Source of the DNA: CAVQGZ01 sp963712175
GTDB lineage: Bacteria > Actinomycetota > Actinomycetes > Jiangellales > Jiangellaceae
Direction of reading: 5' to 3'
Length of the DNA: 64,000 bases
Assembly (NCBI GenBank): GCA_963712175.1
Contig: CAVQGZ010000007.1
Span: 186,001-250,000 of the forward strand
In this document: piece by piece, positions 42,969-51,963 of the stretch
Layout: each line of letters opens with the position of its first letter
How positions within the stretch are numbered: the first letter of the stretch is position 1
The notes under the pieces: model-generated
The model's database searches: none
What the model was told of the DNA's origin: nothing
What the model saw: only the letters and a program-made list of their open reading frames with translations
Position numbers and translations under genes: made by a program

Positions 42969-44426
42969 TCACATCGAGGCGGTGAGGTACTCGATCACAG
43001 CCTGAGCGGGATAGGGATGCCCGTCGGGGTGCGTGCGTGCGAGCGCGGTGACAGCCTCGAAGTCAGTCCCTGCCGTGACGATCGCCGGTTCCACGTAGTC
43101 GTGGGGGCGTTCCTGCGCCAGTCCCGCCGCCGACAGCAGAGCGTTGCACAGGCACGCGCGCCCTTCCGTGTTGGCTGGCCGCCCACCTTTGCGGTCGACG
43201 TAGATGGCCGGCGGCTCGGACGGGCACCGGTATCCGATCGCCCCGTCGTCCTTCTTGTAGGGGGTACGCAGCGCGCCCAGGTCACAGACAGGTGGACGCT
43301 GCGCAGCCACACTCGGATCCGACAGGGTGCCGGCGACCTCGACGACCTTGAACGGGAAGCCTGTCGGCGAGACCCGCCAGTCGGTGTGCACGGTCACGCC
43401 TTCGCCCGACACGACAGCGTCGAGCACCTGTCGCTTGAGCGAGTCGGCCAGCCCCGACTCCTCGCTCAGCGCGAACGCGGTGCCCACCTGCACGCCTTGG
43501 GCACCTTCGGCTCGGGCCAGGGCCAGGCCTTCGGGAGTTCCCTGCCCCCCGGCCAGCCAGAATGGCAGACCCAGCTCGCGCAGCACGTCCAGGTCGACGT
43601 GGTCGCGGTCGCCGTAGACCGGCTCGCCGTCATCGGTTGTGCGGCGCGGCCCGCGAGGCGGCGCGTTGTGGCCGCCGGCGATCGAGCCTTCCACGACGAA
43701 GCCGTCCGGGCGGGATTCCGGGTCGTTGGCCAGACCGACGGCCAGGTCGGTCGAGGAGACGATCGCCAGAAGCCGAGGCAACGCAAGCGGCTCTCCAGGG
43801 CCGAGCAAGGCGCGAGGGCTGCAACGCACCGCGAACGTGCCATCCGCCGACGTGGTCCCCTGCGTACGTACGGGAAGCGCAACACCATCTCGTTGGGCCA
43901 GGCGTCGCAGCAGCCCCGGAATCTCCGCGGGGCTACCTGCCCCCACGATGACGAAGTCGACCCCGGCGAGCATGGCGCCCAGGCAGGCGAAGGGAGTGGG
44001 GAGCTCGATCTTGCGTAGGTAGTTGACCCCCACGTATCCCCGATGGCCCTCCTTGGCCAGGAACACCTCGCAGAAGTTGGCCACAACCACGAGCTCTTGG
44101 AGCGCCACCGCCGGCTTGAGCGTGAACATCGGCACTGTCCGGTACGCCTGACCGTCCGACCGCCCGCCCTCCAGGTAGTAGGTGGCCCGTACGCGCTCGG
44201 CCATCTCGGGAACGGGGAAGGCATCGAGGGCACGCCGCAGGTGACCGCCCGGATCGCCGTCCTGCAGCCTTCGCGCCACGACCACGTCCAACGCAGTCCC
44301 TGAGACCACGCCCAGATGCCCCGCTGATGCCACCGCACGGGCCAGCCGCCAGTGCGACACGCCCACTCCCATGCCGCCCTGGACGATCGTCGGGAGGGAT
44401 GCCGTGGTTGAAGGGGCGGCGGTCAT
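42969..44426 (-). CDS. Nitronate monooxygenase-like flavoprotein
   Basis: A 485-residue TIM-barrel FMN protein. The N-terminal PTIVQGGMGVGVSHWRLARA matches the 2-nitropropane dioxygenase group, with VVEGSIAGGHNAPP and GLPFWLAGGQGTPEGL around the flavin phosphate and AQGVQVGTAFALSEES later. A Cys-rich C-terminal part (YRCPSEPP; GRACLCNALL) is longer than in classical nitronate monooxygenases and resembles PfaD-type or larger actinobacterial relatives. Nitronate oxidation is therefore uncertain. Start at 44426 is supported by AGAAGG upstream. It has its own promoter region shared divergently with the ABC system. Confidence 0.85.
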   Translation of the reverse strand: MTAAPSTTASLPTIVQGGMGVGVSHWRLARAVASAGHLGVVSGTALDVVVARRLQDGDPGGHLRRALDAFPVPEMAERVRATYYLEGGRSDGQAYRTVPMFTLKPAVALQELVVVANFCEVFLAKEGHRGYVGVNYLRKIELPTPFACLGAMLAGVDFVIVGAGSPAEIPGLLRRLAQRDGVALPVRTQGTTSADGTFAVRCSPRALLGPGEPLALPRLLAIVSSTDLAVGLANDPESRPDGFVVEGSIAGGHNAPPRGPRRTTDDGEPVYGDRDHVDLDVLRELGLPFWLAGGQGTPEGLALARAEGAQGVQVGTAFALSEESGLADSLKRQVLDAVVSGEGVTVHTDWRVSPTGFPFKVVEVAGTLSDPSVAAQRPPVCDLGALRTPYKKDDGAIGYRCPSEPPAIYVDRKGGRPANTEGRACLCNALLSAAGLAQERPHDYVEPAIVTAGTDFEAVTALARTHPDGHPYPAQAVIEYLTASM

Positions 44427-44746
44427 GGCGACCTTCTCTCGCCGAGGGACCGGACGAAGTCGCCCCCAGGCGTACTGAGGAGGGCCGCGCACGAAGCTAC
44501 GGAACCGTAACTTAGTTGAAGGTAGCCCTGCCGAGTCGCCCCTGTCCAGCGACAGCCATGGCTCGGCCGCCCTCCTCGCCGGCCAGGATCACCCCCTCGG
44601 CCCGATGCTCGCCCCACTCGGCACCGGTCGATCAGGCAGGCCGCCTGGCCGTCGTCTGGAGCGGGGCATTCCAGGACGACGCGGTAGGGCGGCGCTAGCG
44701 TGGGTCCCGTCCGGGGCCTGCCGGGGTACCTCGCCAGGGAGTAGCG
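44427..44746. other. Divergent intergenic region with a small palindrome
   Basis: 320 bp without a convincing gene. It contains TACGG-aa-CCGTA (44498-44509), next to an AT-rich stretch (CGTAACTTAGTTGAA), the most likely regulatory site for the minus-strand flavoprotein and perhaps the plus-strand ABC genes. A 60-codon frame (44516-44698) shows no family features and I do not call it. Confidence 0.5.
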
Positions 44747-45700
44747 ATGGATCTAGCCGTGGAGACTCAGTCGCTGTCGAAGGCCTACGACGGTGTCCAG
44801 GCGGTCGACTCGGTAGACCTTCAGGTGCCGCAACGTTCGGTATTCGGGTTCCTGGGTCCCAATGGTGCGGGAAAGACCACCACGATGAAGATGCTGCTCG
44901 GGCTGATCCGCCCGACGTCGGGATCGGGGCGCATCTTCGGGCTGGACATCGTCTCCGACAGCCCACGGGTGCGGCATCGCGTGGGCTATCTGCCGCAGGA
45001 GCCGCGCTTCTACCCGCGGATGACCGCACGGGAGACGCTGCTGTTCGCTGCCGGGTTCTTCTTCTCCGGGCCGGCTGATCGGCTCGAGGCGCGAACCGAG
45101 GAGATGCTCGAACTGGTTGGACTGGCCGGCAAGGCTGACCGCCCCGTCAAGACCCTCTCGGGTGGCGAGACGCAGCGGCTGGGGATCGCGCAGGCCCAGA
45201 TCCACCAGCCGGAGCTGTTGATACTGGATGAGCCTGCCGCCGCGTTGGACCCGCTGGGGCGCCGGGACGTTCTGGCGATCCTCGAGCGCTTCCGGCAGAC
45301 CTCCACGGTGTTGTACTCCACCCACATCCTCGACGACGTGCAGCGGGTCAGCGACATGGTCTGCATCGTCAAGGATGGTCGGGTCATCGCCCAGGGTCCG
45401 CTGGGTGAGGTTCTGACCAGTGGGTCGGAGTCGGTCTTCGTCGCCGTGGTCGACGGCGACGTGCCGCGGGCACGAGCAGCGTTGCTGGACCAGTCATGGG
45501 TGGTGAGCGTCGCAGTCGACGGCGGAGACCGATCTGCGCGGCTTCGGATCACGGTCAGCGACGTCGAGGTCGCCCAGGCCCGGCTGCAGCGAGTGCTGCT
45601 CACCGACGAGTCACTGACGGTGACGGAGTTCAGCCGGCCCACCGTCCGCCTCGAGGACGTCTTCGTCGACCTCGTCGAGGACGGGCCCGGCGATGAGTGA
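44747..45700 (+). CDS. ABC-2 exporter ATPase
   Basis: A 317-residue ATP-binding subunit. Walker A GPNGAGKTTT is near residue 38, the Q-loop is at YLPQEPRFYP, the signature is TLSGGETQRLGIA, and Walker B is LLILDEPAAALDPL. The switch region is YSTHILDDVQ. A C-terminal regulatory extension of about 90 residues follows, as in bacitracin/nosiestic-type exporters (CcmA family). Its stop overlaps the start of the permease by 8 bp. ATG at 44747 is preceded by AGGGAGTAGCG. Substrate unknown. Confidence 0.93.
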   Translation: MDLAVETQSLSKAYDGVQAVDSVDLQVPQRSVFGFLGPNGAGKTTTMKMLLGLIRPTSGSGRIFGLDIVSDSPRVRHRVGYLPQEPRFYPRMTARETLLFAAGFFFSGPADRLEARTEEMLELVGLAGKADRPVKTLSGGETQRLGIAQAQIHQPELLILDEPAAALDPLGRRDVLAILERFRQTSTVLYSTHILDDVQRVSDMVCIVKDGRVIAQGPLGEVLTSGSESVFVAVVDGDVPRARAALLDQSWVVSVAVDGGDRSARLRITVSDVEVAQARLQRVLLTDESLTVTEFSRPTVRLEDVFVDLVEDGPGDE

Positions 45701-46478
45701 CGCGGGAACGGCGGGGCTTGTACCGCTACCCGAGCATGGGTGGCGGGCCGGGCTGTCGCCGCTTATGCGGGCCGGGTTCGGCGAATGGTTCCGAACCCGG
45801 GAGTGGTGGGTCCAAGCGCTGCTGTGGACGGCGGTCATCAACGGGTCGGTGGCCGTCGCCGTGTGGGGAGACGCCCCCGACGACCTCGACGTGTTCACGC
45901 TCTACGGGGTAATGACGATGTTCGCCGCGATCGCGGTGGCGATCCTGATGCAGGAAGCCATTGTCGGGGAGAAGCGCAGCGGGACCGCGGCATGGGTACT
46001 GTCCAAACCGGCCTCCCGAGAGGCGTTCCTGCTCGCCAAGCTCGTCCCCAACGCCGTCGGGGTCGTCACCACGATGATCGCCATCCCCTCAGCAGTCCTG
46101 CTGGTGCAGACCAGCCTGGCCGGAATCGAGGTGTCCCCGGCACGGTTCGCGCTCGGAACGCTGGTCCCGGCCCTGAACCTGCTCTTCTACCTGACGCTCA
46201 CCCTCATGCTGGGCACGCTGTTCGACTCGGCCGGACCCGTCATCGCCATCCCCCTGGCGTTCGCCTTCGGCCAGCAGCTCATCGCGGGCATCCCTGGACT
46301 CGGCTCGGTCCTGCCGTGGGCCCTGGTTGTGGGGACGGGCGACTCCGACACCTCGGTCACCGGCGCCGTCATCACCGGACAACCCATCCCGGCCCCGGCC
46401 GCGATCGCCACCACCGCAGTCGCCTGCGCGATCTTCACGACCGTGGCGTTCTGGAAGTGGAGGCGCACCGAGCTCTGA
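45693..46478 (+). CDS. ABC-2 exporter permease
   Basis: A 261-residue permease with six predicted helices. The segment EKRSGTAAWVLSKPASREAF, about residue 92, is the usual cytoplasmic loop of NosY/ABC-2 permeases, and LAKLVPNAVGVVTTMIAI follows. The first 30 residues are cytoplasmic. It forms a transport unit with the overlapping ATPase gene; half-size permeases like this dimerise. Whether the cargo is drug, lipid or peptide is not visible. Confidence 0.9.
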   Translation: MSDAGTAGLVPLPEHGWRAGLSPLMRAGFGEWFRTREWWVQALLWTAVINGSVAVAVWGDAPDDLDVFTLYGVMTMFAAIAVAILMQEAIVGEKRSGTAAWVLSKPASREAFLLAKLVPNAVGVVTTMIAIPSAVLLVQTSLAGIEVSPARFALGTLVPALNLLFYLTLTLMLGTLFDSAGPVIAIPLAFAFGQQLIAGIPGLGSVLPWALVVGTGDSDTSVTGAVITGQPIPAPAAIATTAVACAIFTTVAFWKWRRTEL

Positions 46479-46520
46479 GGCGCCGCTGAGCCGAACGGGG
46501 CTCCCCTGGACCGGCGGGTA

Positions 46521-47888
46521 CTACCCCACCAGCTTGATCGGTGGCGGCTGCCATGACCCGTCGAGGGCGGCTTGCTCGGGAAGATAGAGCCGGAGGACAA
46601 GGTAGAAGGGGCCGTCGGGCGCCGGCAGCCAGTTCGCCCGGCCCTCGGGCCCGTCCGGTTCGTCGTGCTGGATATGAATCATCAACGATCCGTCGTCGCC
46701 GCGGACCAGGCCCTCGGTGGTCGAGTTCACCAGGTACCGGCCGATCGGGTTGTCCACCAAGTAGCCCGCGGCGCCGTCGTACGAGGTGTCGTACATGGTG
46801 ATCGACCAGAAGGCCTCGGCCGGCGGTGGGCTGGCCAGGGTCAGCGAGTAGCGGTGCTCGCCGTGCAGCGGACGCCCGTCCGCGTCTGCCCTCGCGATCG
46901 GGTACACGGCCTCGGAGGCGTTGTTGCCGCCCCAGCCGATCATCGCACCGGCGGCACGGAACAGGTGATCGCCCCGGTACCACTCGCGATCGCCGAACAC
47001 CTCGGTCATCGACCAGCCGTTGACCGTGCGTCCGAGCTGGCCGATCTTGGTCTCGATCTCCGCGCGGGCCTGAGCCACCCCAGCGCGCAGGGCGTCGCGT
47101 GACTGGTCGTCGAGGGCGGCGATGTCGAGCGGCTGCCCGGGGCGGATGCCGATGTTGGCGAACCGCTGCAGGGGCGCCAGGTCCTCGGGGTGGAAAGGCT
47201 CGCACAGTGGCAGCAGCGCGTTGACGTAGCCGATGAACCGTTCATCACGTGACGCCGCGTCGTCCCAAACCGGCCAGTCGAATGGTTCCGCCGACCCGGC
47301 GGGACCGCCGACGTGCGCCGAAAGTGGCCGCAGGTCGTAGGCAGCCATGATGCGTCCGCAGCGCTCGACGTCGCCGGGGCCAAGCAACTGGGTGCGGCCG
47401 ATGACGAACACGACGTCGGTCTCGAACCGCAGCACGCTGGCGACGTCCACGGGTGCCTCACCAGCCCAGCCCGGACCGGCTAGCAGGTAAGTCCCCGCAC
47501 CGGTGCCGGTGGCCCGGACCCCGACGTAGTCGACGTTGTGTCCCCACAAGTCCTCAAGCTGGAAGTGGTAGAAGCGATCGGTGACCCCCGGCACCGACAA
47601 CACCATCGGCTCAGCCCGCAGGTCCAGCGCCGCCATCGAGTATGGGGTGTCGGCGTTCGGGGTGATCACATCCTTGAACGTGTGGTCCAAGGTCCGGGGC
47701 TGCCCGCCGAGGGTGTTCAGCGGCACCTGGTACGACGCCAACCCCGGGACCAGGAAGCTGCCGAACAAGTACCGGTACCCCATCAGCATCGGGAAGAAGA
47801 AGACGTAGGCCTCCCGGGCCACGTCGACCAGGTCCTGTCCATCGATCCGGTCGTCTGCCACCAGCCGCTCCGTCCCGCGGTCCCCCAC
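46521..47888 (-). CDS. DUF1254/DUF1214 domain protein
   Basis: A 455-residue protein with an N-terminal DUF1254 region (EAYVFFFPMLMGYRYLFGSF; DVITPNADTPYSMAALDLR; YVGVRATGTGAGTYLLAGPG) and a C-terminal DUF1214 region (AGYLVDNPIGRYLVNSTTEG; HDEPDGPEGRANWLPAPDGP; YLVLRLYLPE). No signal peptide is apparent, although many relatives are periplasmic or secreted. The function of this widespread family is unknown. Start at 47888 is the first ATG of the frame and matches typical family length. It is convergent with the ABC permease, 42 bp apart. Confidence 0.88.
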   Translation of the reverse strand: MGDRGTERLVADDRIDGQDLVDVAREAYVFFFPMLMGYRYLFGSFLVPGLASYQVPLNTLGGQPRTLDHTFKDVITPNADTPYSMAALDLRAEPMVLSVPGVTDRFYHFQLEDLWGHNVDYVGVRATGTGAGTYLLAGPGWAGEAPVDVASVLRFETDVVFVIGRTQLLGPGDVERCGRIMAAYDLRPLSAHVGGPAGSAEPFDWPVWDDAASRDERFIGYVNALLPLCEPFHPEDLAPLQRFANIGIRPGQPLDIAALDDQSRDALRAGVAQARAEIETKIGQLGRTVNGWSMTEVFGDREWYRGDHLFRAAGAMIGWGGNNASEAVYPIARADADGRPLHGEHRYSLTLASPPPAEAFWSITMYDTSYDGAAGYLVDNPIGRYLVNSTTEGLVRGDDGSLMIHIQHDEPDGPEGRANWLPAPDGPFYLVLRLYLPEQAALDGSWQPPPIKLVG

Positions 47889-48087
47889 CCTCGCCCGTGC
47901 CTGTGCACTCCCATGTAAGCACGTCAGACCGAGGTCGCATCCGTTAATGGCGATCGGAAGCCACTGGTAGCGAGGTAGGTCGTCTCGCCGAGCGGCTCAG
48001 GACGAAGCCGCGCTCGACACCGGCCGAACCTGGCCGCGATCCGCCGGGCCCCGGCCGCGCCTGCTCGAACTCGACCCCGCGTGTGCC

Positions 48088-48330
48088 CTAAGGCTTGGTG
48101 GGTTTGCGTGGCAACGTCGCGATCCATGCGAAGACCCTGTCGAACCACAGGACCAGCTGACTGGTGTCAGCCAGGAGCGCCCCAGGCACCGATAGGTAGC
48201 CGCGCATCACGCTTGCGTACTGGACGACCGGGCCGGTGTCGTAGGAGGCGCTGAACTTGCTCGCCGTGACGACGGCCAGGTACTGCGTCAACGCTTCCGG
48301 CGGGCCCTTGTAGCCGGATCCTCGCGGCAC
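48088..48330 (-). CDS. Small hypothetical protein (80 aa)
   Basis: I do not recognise this product. GTG at 48330 follows CAGGGAGTGGGCC, a fair ribosome-binding site, and codon choice is similar to its neighbours. It has a modestly hydrophobic middle (GALLADTSQLVLWFDRVFAWIA) and no cysteine. It lies on the same strand as the quinone oxidoreductase-like gene, 53 bp downstream of it, so could be in its operon. Could also be a shadow frame. Confidence 0.4.
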   Translation of the reverse strand: MPRGSGYKGPPEALTQYLAVVTASKFSASYDTGPVVQYASVMRGYLSVPGALLADTSQLVLWFDRVFAWIATLPRKPTKP

Positions 48331-48383
48331 GGCCCACTCCCTGGGGTCAGGTTCAAGTCAGGCTAGCCGCCTCTGGTGGCGAC

Positions 48384-49430
48384 CTACCGCTGCCACTCCC
48401 CATCGGTGAGGCCGGTGACAAGCACGACCTTGCCGGCGTGCCCGCCTCGCTCGAGCAACTCGTGCGCGCGGCTGGCCTCAGCCAGGGGGATCCGCGCAGC
48501 GACGAGCGGCGCCAGCTCTCCGCGCGCCAGGTGGTTCAGCAACGCACTCAGCGTCTCCCGGTACCAGGCGGTACCCAACTTGGTCAGGTCCGGAGTCGAC
48601 GGCGACCGCTTGCCGTCGGGGATAAGTGACAGTGCGAGCCGAGTCAGCAGCGTCCCGGGGATGACTCGCAGTCCCTGGTCTCGGGTAGATGCGACCCCGA
48701 ACCAGACAAGCCGACCACCCGGGCGCAGCGTCCGGTACGAATGCCACAGCTGGCGGCCTCCGCCGACCGGGTCGAACACGACGTCGACGCCGTCCCCGGT
48801 CAGCTCGCGGATGCGGGCAACGAAGTCCTCCGCGCGGTAGTCGATGGGTGTCGCACCGAGCCCCTCGATCACGGCGCTGTTCGTGCCGGACGCGGTGGCG
48901 TACAGCTCGAGGCCGGCCAGTCCACCGAGCTGCACGAGCGCCGACCCCACCCCTCCTGCAGCTCCGTGCACGAGCACCCGCTCCCCGGCCTGCACTCCTG
49001 CCACGCGATGCATCATCGCGTGCGCGGTGAGGTAGTTGACGACCACACACACGGCCGCGGCGGGGTCGACCCCGTCGGGGACGGGAACCAGGTCGGACAC
49101 CGGCAGACAGACGTGCTCGGCGTACCCGCCCATGCCACCAGCGCCCATCGTCCAGCCGGCCACGACCTGACCGCGCGTCAGCCCAGATGCGGCATCACCC
49201 GTCTCGTCCACCACCCCGACGACGTCCACACCGAGTGTGAACGGCACCTTCGGCGTGCCCGGCAGCCGACCCGAACGGCGGAACATCAGGTCGTATCCGG
49301 AGACACCGGCGGCAAGAACACGCACCCGCGCCTGGTCAGGGCCCGGGATGGGCATCGGTTCCTCGATGAACGAGAGGACCTCCGGTCCTCCGTGCTCAGA
49401 CACGACCACACGATGGCTGCTTCGTTCCAT
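48384..49430 (-). CDS. Quinone oxidoreductase-like zinc-less MDR protein
   Basis: A 348-residue medium-chain dehydrogenase of the NADPH:quinone reductase branch. It has the N-terminal GroES-like fold (VRVLAAGVSGYDLMFRRSG), NADPH binding at HGAAGGVGSALVQLGGLAGL, and no zinc ligand cysteines. This group reduces quinones or enones to protect from electrophiles. Met at 49430 (MERSSHRVVV) is the likely start; the frame extends to 49454. It may be followed by the 80-residue gene. Confidence 0.88.
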   Translation of the reverse strand: MERSSHRVVVSEHGGPEVLSFIEEPMPIPGPDQARVRVLAAGVSGYDLMFRRSGRLPGTPKVPFTLGVDVVGVVDETGDAASGLTRGQVVAGWTMGAGGMGGYAEHVCLPVSDLVPVPDGVDPAAAVCVVVNYLTAHAMMHRVAGVQAGERVLVHGAAGGVGSALVQLGGLAGLELYATASGTNSAVIEGLGATPIDYRAEDFVARIRELTGDGVDVVFDPVGGGRQLWHSYRTLRPGGRLVWFGVASTRDQGLRVIPGTLLTRLALSLIPDGKRSPSTPDLTKLGTAWYRETLSALLNHLARGELAPLVAARIPLAEASRAHELLERGGHAGKVVLVTGLTDGEWQR

Positions 49431-49534
49431 GCTGACCATCGAAGGCGCAGCCATCCTTTGCTGGCAGAGGCTTTCGGTCAGCCCTCAAGGCCGTCTGCGA
49501 AACCGCCCAAGCACCCTGGACGGGGCTCGTCGGG

Positions 49535-50839
49535 CTAGAGGGCCGGGGTGCGGACCCGAGCGGTGTGCACGGCGGCCAGAAGGCCGCGCAGGAACAGCGA
49601 TCGCAGCGGTTCCACGAGCCCTTGGGCCCGCCCGGCCGGCAGGGTCTCGAGAACCTGCAGGACCCTGGCGAGCGCGTGCGGGCCGGCCCCGTCGAGGGTG
49701 TCGATGAGCAGGTCACCCAGCTTGCCGCGCTCCACGGCCATCGTCACCATGCGGTCGAACGTGGTCTCGGGAGTGAACACCCTCTGGTCCCTGGGCGCCA
49801 TGGAGTGTGCGCCGAAACGACACAGGTCATCACAGACGCCGCAGCCCAGGCACGCATCGGGATCGACGATGGCCCAGTACTTGCGCAGGCCCTGGCCCTC
49901 GTTGTCCACCATGGTGACGGCCTGGGCGGGACAGGCGCGGGCGCACTTCTTGCAGCCTCGGCACATGTCCAGGTCGACCTGGGCGACCCAGTTGGACGAC
50001 CCGATCGCCCCGGTGATGCCGTGGCGGCGGATCGACTGCATCATCCCGCAGCAGTCGCCGCAGCAGTTGCACATGTAGGTGATGCCGCGCTGGACGTTGT
50101 CCGCGGTCTGGGCCAGACCGGCGGACTTGGCCTCGGTCAGGATCTGCAGGCCTTCCTCGTTGGAGATCGCATCGGCCAGCCCCGCCCGGACAAGAGCGTC
50201 AGCAGCCGTGCCGAAGCTCAGGCAGGTGCGCAGCGGTGCTCCGCAGCCGCGGCCTATGAGCTCGGCGTGCTGGCGGCACGGGCAGTTGCCCACCGCGACG
50301 CTGGGCGCCTCAGCGACGATGTGCGTGGCCCTCTCCCAGTCCAGCACTTCGACGGCCGGCTCGTCGGGCAGGCTCTCCTCCCGAACCAGCGATCGTCCGA
50401 TCTGCGTACTTCCCCGAAACACCCCGTGCGCCAGGGCACCGTCCTCGAACAGGTACTCGTCGAACAGCTCGGCCAGCTCGTCGATCGGAGCGTCCTCACG
50501 CACACGCATGAAGGTGAACTCGAAGAAGCCGATGACCACGGGCGCCAGCGACACCCACCTCTCCCCCCGATGCTCGAGGTCGAACACCAAACCCTTGCGG
50601 GCCATGTCGTCAACGACGGGTTCCAGCTGCTCAGCCGATCGGCCCGTCCGGTCAGCAAGCTGTGCCATCGTGCACATGGTCGGCATCCGTGCAGCGAGCT
50701 CGGCCTGCTCCTGCGTGAACAAGAGCCGGAGGATGCGTTGGAATACCGCAGAATCCGGTGCGCCCGTGGGCATCCGATCCAGGCGCTGCTGCAAACGGCG
50801 ATACGCGACATCCGGATCAACAGCGAGCGTGTGTCCCAT
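49535..50839 (-). CDS. 4Fe-4S dicluster protein with extra cysteine motifs
   Basis: A 434-residue iron-sulfur protein of uncertain role. Residues 1-110 look like a winged-helix or helical N-terminal domain (MAQLADRTGRSAEQLEPVV). Then come VAVGNCPCRQHAELIGRGC and an unusual cluster MCNCCGDCCGMMQ near 265. Two ferredoxin-type motifs (CRGCKKCARACP and CLGCGVCDDLC) follow. Proteins with this combination occur in anaerobes and methanotrophs as electron carriers or sensors; here it could be a redox sensor. Met at 50839 is preferred over 50851. It is single, divergent from the cupin gene. Confidence 0.8.
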   Translation of the reverse strand: MGHTLAVDPDVAYRRLQQRLDRMPTGAPDSAVFQRILRLLFTQEQAELAARMPTMCTMAQLADRTGRSAEQLEPVVDDMARKGLVFDLEHRGERWVSLAPVVIGFFEFTFMRVREDAPIDELAELFDEYLFEDGALAHGVFRGSTQIGRSLVREESLPDEPAVEVLDWERATHIVAEAPSVAVGNCPCRQHAELIGRGCGAPLRTCLSFGTAADALVRAGLADAISNEEGLQILTEAKSAGLAQTADNVQRGITYMCNCCGDCCGMMQSIRRHGITGAIGSSNWVAQVDLDMCRGCKKCARACPAQAVTMVDNEGQGLRKYWAIVDPDACLGCGVCDDLCRFGAHSMAPRDQRVFTPETTFDRMVTMAVERGKLGDLLIDTLDGAGPHALARVLQVLETLPAGRAQGLVEPLRSLFLRGLLAAVHTARVRTPAL

Positions 50840-51053
50840 CAAGACCCCCAACCGTTACGTCACCCGATCGCGGCATCGCCGTCATCGCCAGGGCCGATCG
50901 ACCCCCAAGACGAAGGTGGCCACACCGCGACCGCCGTCAAGCTCGTATCCACCGGGCACGCGCACCCTCGCCGATGATCCCCACTCGACGCCCCCACGGC
51001 CTCAGCGGCCACCTTGCTGATCTCGCCACGCCTGCGTTGGACACAATGGCGAG

Positions 51054-51386
51054 ATGAGCCCGTCGAGCGCGGTCGTCATCGCGGATGTAGCCAGTGAGCT
51101 CCCGATCCCAGAGGGAGGGGTTCTGAGCCGAACGCTGCACCGCAGCGAGGAGGTTCGTCTGGTCGGGTTCGCGTTCGACCGAGATCAGGAGCTCACCGAG
51201 CACTCATCGGCTCTGGCGGTCACGATCCAGGTGGTGCGCGGACGCTTGGCCGTGACTCTCGGCGACGACCCAGCGATCCAGATGGGTCCCGCCAGCTGGC
51301 TGCACCTGCCACCACGGCTCCCCCACTCCGTTCGCGCCCTGGAACCCACTGTCATGCTGCTCACGATGCACACCTCGGCATCATGA
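51054..51386 (+). CDS. Cupin-domain protein
   Basis: A 110-residue cupin barrel with the motif-1 region LTEHSSALAVTIQVVRGRL and motif 2 at WLHLPPRLPHSVRALEPT. The metal-binding histidine set is incomplete (His in EHS and PHSV), so a metal site is uncertain. The stop overlaps the ATG of the following membrane protein by ATGA (51383-51386), which implies joint translation. The role, perhaps in sensing or detoxification, is not readable. Confidence 0.82.
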   Translation: MSPSSAVVIADVASELPIPEGGVLSRTLHRSEEVRLVGFAFDRDQELTEHSSALAVTIQVVRGRLAVTLGDDPAIQMGPASWLHLPPRLPHSVRALEPTVMLLTMHTSAS

Positions 51387-51883
51387 CGCAGCAGACCCAC
51401 GTTGAATCCGCGAGACCCACCGGCGCGTCCCTGCGCGTCGTCGCCGTCGCTGGCCTGCCGTTCCTGTGGCTCGGCATGGTCGCAGCGATCTCGCTGCTCG
51501 AAGCACCGTTGAAGTTCCAGGCCGACGGGGTCTCCCGAGCCGAGGCACTGGCCATTGGTCAACTCGTGTTCCCCGCGTTGAACGCCGCCGAGGCGCTCCT
51601 GGCGATTGGCCTGCTCGCTGCGCTCTGGCCAAGCCGCCACCTTGTCACTCGTACCTGGCGCTTGGCATCGGCGATCGTCGCGCTGCTGATCGTGCAAGTC
51701 GCGGTGGTTCGGCCCATCCTGCACGCGAGCACGGTCGAGGTTCTCGCGGGGACATCGGCGGGTGGCGCGGGGTGGCACTGGGTGTACATCGCCCTCGAAG
51801 GGGTCAAGATCGTGGCGCTCCTGGTTCTCGGCTACCGCTGCGTTCTCGCAGCCACTGTCATCCTTCGACGACCGCGCCCCTAG
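51383..51883 (+). CDS. Four-helix membrane protein coupled to cupin
   Basis: A 166-residue membrane protein with four hydrophobic segments (LRVVAVAGLPFLWLGMVAAI, the ALNAAEALLAIGLLAALW block, ASAIVALLIVQVAVVRP and YIALEGVKIVALLVLGYR). An acidic/aromatic loop (EAPLKFQADGVSRAEAL) lies between segments 1 and 2. It resembles small uncharacterised DUF-type membrane proteins. No catalytic motif is seen. Translation is coupled to the cupin upstream. It is followed after 80 bp by the broken hydrolase. Confidence 0.75.
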   Translation: MTQQTHVESARPTGASLRVVAVAGLPFLWLGMVAAISLLEAPLKFQADGVSRAEALAIGQLVFPALNAAEALLAIGLLAALWPSRHLVTRTWRLASAIVALLIVQVAVVRPILHASTVEVLAGTSAGGAGWHWVYIALEGVKIVALLVLGYRCVLAATVILRRPRP

Positions 51884-51963
51884 CACCGGTGCGGCGATGG
51901 CAGTCTGTCGACACGGACCGGAGGCCCAGCGGAGCATCGGTCACGAGCGGTAGCGGAGGGGTC

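Noticed and set aside
44516..44698. Small plus-strand frame in the 44.5-kb intergenic region
   Set aside because: No ribosome-binding site, family feature or protein-like composition.
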